From the NCBI GenBank assembly GCA_041744575.1, contig JBGTKP010000054.1, positions 1 through 64,000 on the forward strand: a stretch of DNA of 64,000 nucleotides, given 5' to 3'. Origin of the DNA: JTS-RE37 sp041744575 (GTDB taxonomy: Bacteria > Bacteroidota > Bacteroidia > Flavobacteriales > Flavobacteriaceae). The notes under the pieces were generated by a model, which saw nothing but the letters and a program-made list of their open reading frames with translations, was not told the DNA's origin and made no database searches. Below, in pieces: positions 1 through 8,500 of the stretch; the first letter of the stretch is position 1; each line of letters begins with the position of its first letter. The position numbers were made by a program, and so were the translations under genes.

Positions 1-882
1 CAAGGTACCGCTCTTTTCGCGTCTTGTAAAAATCCATTGTTGACCATCTATTCCCAGTACAATGTGCTCATGCTTTAATTGGTATACATCGATATAACTG
101 AGACCCGTATAGCAGGCAAAAATAAAAACATCCCTTACGCGATTTAAGCCGCAATCACTTAAAGAGAGTTCGGCTATTGCGTTCAACTGCCCCATTGTTA
201 ACACAGGACGGTCGTAGGGCTCAAACTTCGATTTAAAAAAAGTAAAAGGATCTTTCTTCAAAGCCTCAAGTTTAATTGCAATAGACGTCATTTTCTTGAA
301 CCGTTCCATGTGCTTCATAATGCCGTTGTTGGTTAGAGGCTTTGATTTAAGCAATGGCCTGCAATTACGCAGATAATGGTCAAAATTCAGTACAAAGTCA
401 TAATTGATATGGGATAATTTGACATCCGAAGTTTTGTATCTTTGACCAAGGTAGCTAAGAAGATATTTTTCCGTTGAATTGTAATTCTTTGCCGTGCCTG
501 GCTCAAGTTTTTGTAATTCAATATCCCTATGATGCTTAAGCAAGTCTTTAAGGGTCTGCAGGAGAGTGTCTTGTCCAAGATACCTCAATTTGATATCCTG
601 GGCCGATAAAAAACGGCCTTCAGATTCAAGATCTTTTTTGCATTCGCAAATATCACTAAAAAGTCCATCCAGCCAATCATTGATTAGCTTTGCATTCTTA
701 GATTTTGGCTTTACACGACCAGCTTTAGAGTTCCAGTGCACCTCTAATATTTCTTTTTTTGTACTTACATCTACCCGCTTACCATCTATACTAATTCGCA
801 CATAAATCGGAACTTCCATGTTTTGTCTTATAGAAGTTTTTTTTAACCAAAAATGTACATTAAAAGTCTGTAGTTTTCTCAT
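1..882 (-). CDS. Tyrosine recombinase/integrase, Bacteroidota type (partial, runs off the left edge)
   Basis: I translated this by hand: an uninterrupted frame begins at an ATG at 882 and is still open at base 1, giving 294 residues. Residues 1-90 look like the Arm-type DNA-binding domain (MRKLQTFNVHFWLK start, then a short beta-rich stretch). Residues about 105-205 are the SAM-like core-binding domain, and from about 220 the catalytic domain begins (RPVLTMGQLNAIAEL, then ACYTGLSYIDVYQL). The Arg I position of that last motif is Ser262, as in the CTnDOT-type integrases of Bacteroidota. The Lys, HxxR and Tyr motifs would lie beyond the window, so activity cannot be judged. It points away from the 3' end of tRNA-Pro. 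Likely role: excision and integration of a genomic island or conjugative element lying to the left. The family is very clear; completeness is unknown. Confidence 0.9.
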   Translation of the reverse strand, partial: MRKLQTFNVHFWLKKTSIRQNMEVPIYVRISIDGKRVDVSTKKEILEVHWNSKAGRVKPKSKNAKLINDWLDGLFSDICECKKDLESEGRFLSAQDIKLRYLGQDTLLQTLKDLLKHHRDIELQKLEPGTAKNYNSTEKYLLSYLGQRYKTSDVKLSHINYDFVLNFDHYLRNCRPLLKSKPLTNNGIMKHMERFKKMTSIAIKLEALKKDPFTFFKSKFEPYDRPVLTMGQLNAIAELSLSDCGLNRVRDVFIFACYTGLSYIDVYQLKHEHIVLGIDGQQWIFTRREKSGTL

Positions 883-883
883 C

Positions 884-923
884 ACTTTCGTTTTAAGGGT
901 TGTTAAATCCGTTTTACGAAAGT
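884..923. repeat. 8-bp inverted repeat just upstream of the integrase start
   Basis: ACTTTCGT at 884-891 is matched perfectly by ACGAAAGT at 916-923, 24 bp apart and immediately in front of the integrase ATG. A related 9-bp direct repeat, GAAAGTCAA, occurs at 918-926 and 935-943. By position these could be regulator or integrase arm sites; the function is inferred. Confidence 0.45.
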
Positions 924-983
924 CAAATCGCCGTGAAAGTCAATTGCGATATTGCATCCAAGTTAATAAATCGTCCTGAATAA

Positions 984-1007
984 AATAGGACACCTAATAG
1001 GACACCT
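984..1007. repeat. Perfect 12-bp tandem repeat in the integrase-tRNA intergenic region
   Basis: AATAGGACACCT occurs twice head to tail (984-995 and 996-1007) with no mismatch and no spacer. It sits between the integrase promoter region and the tRNA-Pro 3' end, where tyrosine recombinases of integrative elements commonly have arm-type binding sites. The repeat is seen directly; its use as an integrase or excisionase site is inference. Confidence 0.55.
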
Positions 1008-1031
1008 TTAAATATGGTTTCAAAACTATCC

Positions 1032-1071
1032 AAATGAAACCAAGAATTATTTAAATCCTTGGTTTTCATTT
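1032..1071 (-). terminator. Hairpin downstream of tRNA-Pro (possible terminator)
   Basis: A 13-base arm at 1032-1044 pairs with 1058-1071 (one bulged base) and includes the CCAAG/CTTGG core. On the minus strand it lies about 40 bases past the tRNA 3' end and could end the tRNA transcript, but it lacks a clean T tract. It could equally belong to the attachment region. Confidence 0.35.
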
Positions 1072-1109
1072 ATTTAGTACTCAGATGATATCCTTTGATA
1101 CCCCCTTTG

Positions 1110-1183
1110 TCGGGATGACAGGATTTGAACCTGCGACCACACGGCCCCCAGCCGTGTACGCTACCGGACTGCGCCACATCCCG
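1110..1183 (-). tRNA. tRNA-Pro (anticodon GGG)
   Basis: The minus strand folds as a cloverleaf of 74 nt. The 7-bp acceptor stem is CGGGATG/CATCCCG with discriminator A. The anticodon stem CACGG/CCGTG carries the loop CTGGGGG, so the anticodon is GGG. The T arm is GCAGG-TTCGAAT-CCTGT. CCA is not encoded. The 3' end faces an integrase gene, so this tRNA is the probable integration target of a mobile element. A TAGTTTTG box at 1195-1202 is a fitting promoter -7 element. Confidence 0.95.
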
Positions 1184-1194
1184 AAAAGAATTGG

Positions 1195-1202
1195 CAAAAC
1201 TA
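1195..1202 (-). promoter_or_regulatory. -7 promoter box of tRNA-Pro
   Basis: TAGTTTTG on the minus strand fits the Bacteroidota -7 consensus TAnnTTTG and lies 11 bases before the tRNA 5' end. No good -33 TTG was seen at the usual distance. Confidence 0.5.
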
Positions 1203-1274
1203 CTAAAGTTTGCCGGAAAACCACGCACGATTTTATAAAAATAGAAGTGCCTGAATTGCGACAACCTTGGAATT

Positions 1275-2396
1275 TCAGGCCTGCTCCCCTGCCCTGCTGA
1301 GTCCATATAAAGCCAAAGGCCTGGCTTTTCCACGCAGTGTAAGATTCCCCAGCGGCCTGAACACAAATTGGGACTTTTGGAACTGCGGAATTTGACTTAC
1401 AATATCCTGTGAGATGATAAAACGCTCGCCATACACATTGCAAAGTTCCATCATCCGTGCCGTGGTGTTGAGTATGTCCCCGGAATAAACGATCTCGCGC
1501 TTCACTACGCCCATTTCCCCAGCCACCACCATTCCCGAATGCATGGCGGCCTTAAAATTCAGGGTTAGCCCGTATTTTTTTTGATAATATGACCCCCGCC
1601 TTTCCAGCGCCTCCCTAATCCTGAAATAACAATGAACTGCATGGGCCTCCTGCCCAAAAGCTTTCGAGGGTGACCAGGTGACGATAACCTCATCGCCCAC
1701 GTACTGATAGATCACACCTTTCGAATTCAGGATGGGATCCGTAGTATCACTGAAAAAATCGCGGACCAACTCAAAAAAACGGAGGTGGCCAAGCTGTTCG
1801 GCCAGGGAGGTTGAATCACTGAGATCTACAAACAATACCACCCTGGAGACTTCATTGGCCCTGTGATAGTGACCCAGCAGTAATGAAAGGAAGGTTCCGG
1901 GCCCGTATTTTTCATAAATCTTCAGGCCCAGGAGCGTCAGAATGACAAGGACCATCCAGGTGGCAACGTTCCGAATAGCATAAGGGTCCAGAATCAACAA
2001 ATCGAATGCCCTATTCAGCGGGTGGGGGCTTGAATGGATCTCTTCACGATAATAAAAAAAATAAGACACCACGCAATTGAGCGTAAGAATGATGACAAAG
2101 AAGCACGCGATGCTGATTGCGAGGAATACGCCGTACTTAACATTTCTCAGACGTTCATTGAGATAAAAAATAATAATACTCCCGCCGATAATACCGCCCA
2201 TGGCCGGTCCGATCAGGTTGATCAGAACGAACCGGGAGAGAGAAAGGCCCTGGGGTACAAGGAAAATAAATCCATCCTTGACCGGATCATAAGTCACGCA
2301 TTTATACAGGGCTAAAAGTGCTCCGAAAAAAACCCAGAAAATGGTTATTACCAGGACCTGAGAGATCTGGATTCTGATTTTTGGACGGAGAGGCAT
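1275..2396 (-). CDS. Membrane-anchored class III adenylate/guanylate cyclase
   Basis: The 373-residue protein has four likely transmembrane segments (about 12-32, 55-78, 88-113, 143-160) and a C-terminal class III nucleotide cyclase domain (about 183-330). Metal-binding Asp residues are visible in FVDLSDSTS (D191) and YVGDEV (D235). The transition-state pair fits GDILNTTARM (N310, R314), and K282 in FKAAMHSG fits the base-selecting position, favouring ATP. It should make cAMP (or cGMP) on the cytoplasmic face of the membrane, with the membrane part as a possible sensor. It stands alone between tRNA-Pro and a giant surface protein gene; no cAMP receptor gene is nearby. Catalytic class is clear; substrate and signal are not known. 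Confidence 0.88.
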   Translation of the reverse strand: MPLRPKIRIQISQVLVITIFWVFFGALLALYKCVTYDPVKDGFIFLVPQGLSLSRFVLINLIGPAMGGIIGGSIIIFYLNERLRNVKYGVFLAISIACFFVIILTLNCVVSYFFYYREEIHSSPHPLNRAFDLLILDPYAIRNVATWMVLVILTLLGLKIYEKYGPGTFLSLLLGHYHRANEVSRVVLFVDLSDSTSLAEQLGHLRFFELVRDFFSDTTDPILNSKGVIYQYVGDEVIVTWSPSKAFGQEAHAVHCYFRIREALERRGSYYQKKYGLTLNFKAAMHSGMVVAGEMGVVKREIVYSGDILNTTARMMELCNVYGERFIISQDIVSQIPQFQKSQFVFRPLGNLTLRGKARPLALYGLSRAGEQA

Positions 2397-2514
2397 TTGG
2401 TTGTATTAGGCCAACTAATGTACACAAAATCTGCTGTGAAATATACGCCTGTAAACAGAGCAGATTATTTATTTCAGTGTTAGGACTTGCCTTCATTTTA
2501 ATCGCAGGTCAGCC

Positions 2515-2550
2515 AAAAAAAAGGGATACGCTGCTGGGCGTATCCCTTTT
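2515..2550 (-). terminator. Rho-independent terminator of the SprB-like gene
   Basis: A 13-bp perfect stem (AAAAGGGATACGC at 2519-2531 with 2538-2550) and a 6-base loop are followed on the minus strand by a run of T residues. It starts about 20 bases after the stop codon of the giant gene. Confidence 0.9.
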
Positions 2551-2571
2551 AAAGTTATTGTAATTGCGCGA

Positions 2572-5500
2572 TTACCTGTATAAGGTAAAATGCCCAACAT
2601 ATTGCTGCTTGTCCTCATCATTTGCGTGTACTACATACCAGTAATCCCCGGAAGGCAGTTCATTGCTATTATATCGCCCATCCCATGAAGTAATCTGATC
2701 CAGGATGGCTACCACCCGGCCATACCTGTCATAGATCTTAACTTCTATATTCGGGAAGAAATCGCGGTTTTTTGGAGACCAAACGTCATTCATATTGTCA
2801 CCATCCGGTGTAAAGAAATTCGGGATCTCCAGCATTCCGGTAAACTCAAATGGAATGGTAATACTCACTTCACAGCCATTCTGATCCACTACACGGATAG
2901 TAACCGACGCATCGGCGTTAGTGGTAAAGACATTCTCACTTCCATAGGAAACATCCTGAAAATAAAATTCATATCCTCCAAAGCCACCTGTCGCTGTCGC
3001 AGTAATTTCATTGGGTCCTGATTTTACTCCGGTCAGGGTCAATGGATCATATGATTGCATGGTAAATTCCACAAAGGTGGTACAACCATTGGAATGATAG
3101 ATATATACGATGTGATCCCCGGCAGGGAGATCCCCCCATTGCCTGATCGTTCCTGCCTCTGCCGTAATGGCATCCGCAGGATCCACAGGATCGAGGGCGA
3201 ATAATAATTCCGGGTATTGGGCAGGATCCTGTATGGTCACTGTGGCCGTACTGTTAGGAAAAATGCCATCGCATCCGTAGTCAATAATGGCCTCCGGTTG
3301 CAAATCCACCCCGATGCCCACCGAAACGACTACGTTGGTTTCGCAACCTCTGGAGTCCCTGAGAAAAATCACATGGGTCTCTCCGCCCGCCAGATTATCC
3401 CATGACCTGGATGGGTTCAGTGCAAAGTCGGCGTCATCCGACGAATTCAGTGCGAACCGATACGGGGGGGTACCCCCAACCACCTGTAAAGTAACCGTTC
3501 CATCCGCATCTCCCAGACATGTTTCCGGTGTGGAGGAGGCAATTCCTGCTACCAGTTCCATCGGTTCAGTGATGGTAACTGATTGCGTGATGGTACATCC
3601 AAGATCGTCCTGTATAATGACTTCGTATGTCCTTGGAATAAGATCGGTAAAAGTTTTCCGATTCGGGAACATCGGATCGTCCCCTTCAAAAAATTCGCTT
3701 AACTGGTCCGAAATGGAATATCGGATGACCCCGGTTCCACCACTGGCTTCAATGATGAGTTGCCCGTCAATGTCACCGAAGCAACTGACCGAAACCGCCT
3801 CAATATAATCCAGGACCAACGGTGGAGGATCCATGATAGTAATAGGTGTGGAAATGGCTGTACAGCCTCCACTCTGGGCAAATACCCAGTAAACTCCCGG
3901 ACCCAGATCCCTGAAAATCCCTGATGCCTGAGCACTCCGCTCGACATTGCCGCCTGCCGGCATTGGAGGGCTGTCAGAATTCAGAAGGGTATATACATAA
4001 TTTCCTATCCCTCCAAAGGCTTCGGATCGAATGATTCCTGTTGCCTCGCCTGCGCAATTGATGGTTGCATTGGCCAGATCAAGGGCTATGACAAGCGGCG
4101 CGGCCGGATCAAGGGAGATCTGATTCGATCTCTCGAATGCGCAGCCATTGGAATTCTGTACGTCATACTGGAAAGGTCCCGGATCTATGGTTATATCCTC
4201 ACTGATCAGAGCGCTTGTTGCGGTAGGATCACCTGAATCCAAAGGCAGGAATGGATTTCCGGAACCGGTACGACGGTAAAAATAACTGACACCCGGTTCG
4301 GGGTTGGTGACGGTCAGTTCCATAATTCCAACATCCCCACATCCAGGAGGCTGAAGCTCCACCAGTTCAGCGAGGACTACTTCCGGATCCACTATGGTGA
4401 TCGGAATGGTCACATAACTACAATCCCATCCGTCAAACACGGTAATGGTGTAATCGCCGGCAGACAGGTTGGCAAACAGGGCCGTTGTCTGAAGGCCGCT
4501 GTCAGTACCATCGGAAAGACGGTTCAGCTGATAGAGATAATTTCCCGCACCCTGGCCTCCGCTTACATTGTAAGCCTCAATAGACGCATCATTGTCGTTG
4601 TTACACTGCAGAGGATCCACGATCTGGATATCTGCAAATATTGGAGCAGGTAATGCCAGGTTGATGGTATTCGTAGCAATACATCCCTCACTGTCTCTGA
4701 CACTCACTGTGTACGTTCCATCAGATAAGCCTGTAAAACTGGTATTGGTGGATGGAAAATCCTGAATAACGGTTGACCCGTCAGGTGCGATGACGCGGTA
4801 CTCATAGCTCCCCCATCCGCCGTCACCGACCGCGAATAGTTCTCCCAGCCCGGGGATGGCGCAGGTCACCTCTGAAGTTTGTTGCAGGTCTACCGTCAAT
4901 GCCCTGTTGGGCTGCCTAACGGTGGCAACATTGCTCACGGTATCACAAAAAGGACTTGACAGGGCCTCAATTCGAACTACCAGGTTACCGGCAGGAAGCC
5001 CGCTGATGATCCCCGGATTCTGCCCGGGAACCGTTGTATCAAGACTGCCTGTAACACCGGTACTTGTTTCAACACCGGCATTATCCCTGGAAAATACTTC
5101 GTAGGTATAAAGTCCGGTGTAATTATTTACCTGTATACTGAGCTCCCCATCCGATCCATTAAAACAGGTTACCGGTTTGGTCTCGGCAATAAGGGCTTCG
5201 ATGGTGTTGTACTCGGGGACATTAATAACGGGTGTCAGGTAAGTACATCCTGCGTTCCCTACATCTGTGACCGCGAAAATATAATCTCCCGGGGTGCTTA
5301 TGGCCCAGATCACCCGGTCTGTTCCCCCGGAATTCTGTACGGGCTCAGAACCTAATGGAAGTATCTCCACCTCATAACTGCCAGGCCCCTGATCCATAAT
5401 GATCTCTATAGATCCGGGACTTACCCCTGAGCCTGTGACATCACAGGTGATGGAATTCACATTGATGGTAAAAGTAAGTCCAGTCGGGGCGTTGATGGTG

Positions 5501-8500
5501 ACAGATTCTGTCTGTTCGCAGCCATTCTGGTCCCTTGCGGTAATGAGAAGGGTCTGATTGGTACCATTATCCACTACTTCAAAGATATTGTTCGTTCCGT
5601 TCGAAATGGTCGATGTGCCATCGAACATCGTGTAGGTATAGGGTGCCGTTCCGGTAAGCACACCAGTTCCATCCCCATTCGTATCATTGAAGACCGTAAT
5701 GGAAGCTGTATTAAAGCGGTTGCTGTTAGGATCGCAGGTAAATTCGGTATGGGTTGTCGCTATCTCAAGCACGGTGGGTTCAGTCAGCGTAACATCCCCC
5801 GACCGGTCCGTGCAGCCCCTATTTGAGATCACTCCGGCCTGATAGGTGCCGGGAGGCAGGTTATCAAACAAGGAGGATGCCTGTGGTCCGTATAGAACAG
5901 TCGCTGTACCACCATCATACAGGACAAAAGTAAAAGGCGTATCCGTATCGGTTCCGGGGAGTAATTCTATGGCGATGGTACCGTCATCGGCTCCATTACA
6001 GGTGATATCACCCTCAGGGGTAGCACTGATCACGGGGTTGTCAACAATGGTCACATCAACTGTGGTAATATCGGAACAAAGAGGAATGGTATTGGAATCG
6101 AGGTCAGTCACCAGGATGCTGTAGTTCCCCGGAAAAAGATTGATGAACGTCGGGTTATTTATCTGGATCACTGTCGGGTTGACACCATCCTCCAGTTCAT
6201 AACGGAAGTTACCGCTGCCTCCGGTGGTGATTACAGTAATCACGCCGTCACCTGCATTACAGGTAGGTTCGGTCGTCGCGTTGGCCGACATGGCGAAATA
6301 ATCAAAGACCCTGGCCAACACCGTATTGGTACAGCCGTTGCCGTCCCGCACGATGATGGTATAGTCGCCTGGATTTGCCACAACGAAATTCGGACTAGTC
6401 TGGAAGCCACCTCCGATATTGTATTCGAAGGTTTCTTCGGGAAGGCCCGAACCGGTTGTAAGAGGTGAGGTAATATTTACTGTATAATTACTCACTGCCG
6501 TACACTGGTTCACCACATCCACCGTTGGGGTGGGAACCCCGGGATCTGTGGTTACGGTCACGGTGATAAAGGAAGAACATCCGTTACTGTCCTGCACATA
6601 AAAGTCGTAATCGGCAGGATAAGGCCCGGAAAGTTCATAGGTTGTCTGAACGCTGAATATGGAAGGCGCCGGATCCCCTGTCGGAACAACGGCGTAGCCA
6701 TAAGCGGGAGTGCCGCCATTCCCTCGGATCGTCACCAGGGCACCTACATTACAGGTGGCGGGCGTATTGCTGTCAACAACAAGGGTGGGAATGTTCGTGA
6801 CGATACTAACCAGTGCACTCGCATCACAATTGGTAGCATCATCATTTACCAGCACCTGGTAATTTCCGGGAGGCAGGTTGGTGATAGTTCCTGTGTACGG
6901 AATGGTCTCCCCCAGAAAAGAAACCGTACTGCCAACAGTCGCTCCGGTATCCGTATTTTCAAGGGTTATGCTAAAGTCAGCAGGGCTGGGTGTTATCCCA
7001 TCCACCGTATAGGTAATCACGCCATTACCCCCGGGTGCGCAGGAGGCAGTAGTGGCGGAAGCTGTGAGACTGATCGGACTTGGCGGAGGGATCGGGTCGA
7101 TACGTTCAATATACCTGCATCCTAGTGCATCTTCCACTTCGACAAAGTAGGTGGTTCCATAACCGATCTGTCCTGTAAAATCGTGCCGGTCCACGCCATT
7201 GATATTGGCTAGTACAAGCGGATCGCCCACAAGGCCAAACAGGTAGGGCGCTGTTCCACCACTGGCCTGAACCCTGTAGGTAAACACGGTATTACAGTCC
7301 GTTGCCGGCGGGGGATCAATCGGCGTCAGGTCGAGCTGATTTTGCTGCACCTGAATGATATCGCGATCTTCACAGCCCGAGGCATCCGTTGTTACTATGG
7401 TATAGGTACCAGGCAGCACATTCGGGAAATTCGCGGCGGTAGCGGCTGTCGGACCTACCGTGGCTACCACAATGCCGTTGATATCCACCAGTTCATAAGT
7501 GAAGTTCGCAGTGCCGTTGGCAACCGAAGTCACGTCAATGATCCCCGCCACAGAACCCGCAGTACAAATCGCATCGGTAACGGAGATACTGGCATCCACC
7601 GGAATACTCGGGGCAATGGTGGCCGACAATAATGGCGTGGTACAGCCCCTGCTGTCCCTGATCATGAAATTGGAATGAATACCTGCTGCATAGCCGGAAA
7701 ATATATTCTGGGTACTGTAGGTCGCGCCACTGTTGTCACTGAATTCATAAGGCGGGACCCCAAAATTCGTATCAGCGACAAGGGTTACGATCCCATTATC
7801 CGTTCCACAAGTGGTATCAGTGGCAATGGCAGTTCCGGCAATGGTTTCCGGAGGAGACAGGGTTACGATGTTAGTTTCTGTCAGACACCCCCTGCTATCG
7901 CGCACCTGAAACTGGAAGGTGGTAGGGGTAATGATGGACCCGTCATTTGGAATATTGTATATAAAGAAGGTTCCTGTGATGTTATTGGCATCGGTTGTAT
8001 AGGGTGCCCCTGCAATACTCACCTCATAGATATCATAGCTGCCTGCAGAGGGGTATCCGTTGCTGATATTCACTCTTATCTGGGCATCAGGGCCGCCGCA
8101 TGTGAGTTCCCTGATAATATTGGCAGATGCGGAAATTTGCGGGGCGATAGTGGCATTCACCGTATCCCGGCAATCATTGCCGTCTACTACTTCGATGGTA
8201 TAGGTTCCGGGGGTAAGGCCCGCAAAACTATTGCTTGGAGTAAGAGGTCCGCCATTGATCCTGTACTGATAAATCCCATTACCGCCACTTGCATTGACGA
8301 CAAGGGTGGCTGCATCCGTATTGTCATAACAAAAATCGGACGCGGCATTGTCCAAGGTCAGGACCGGTGAATCGAGTGAGGTAAGTGTAAAGGATGATGT
8401 CACGGTGCATCCGTTGGCATCCGTTGCGATCACCTGATAAAGTCCGTCAAGGGAAAGTCCGGAAAAAGTCCTGCCGTTCTTTGGTCCCCTTACGGAACCG

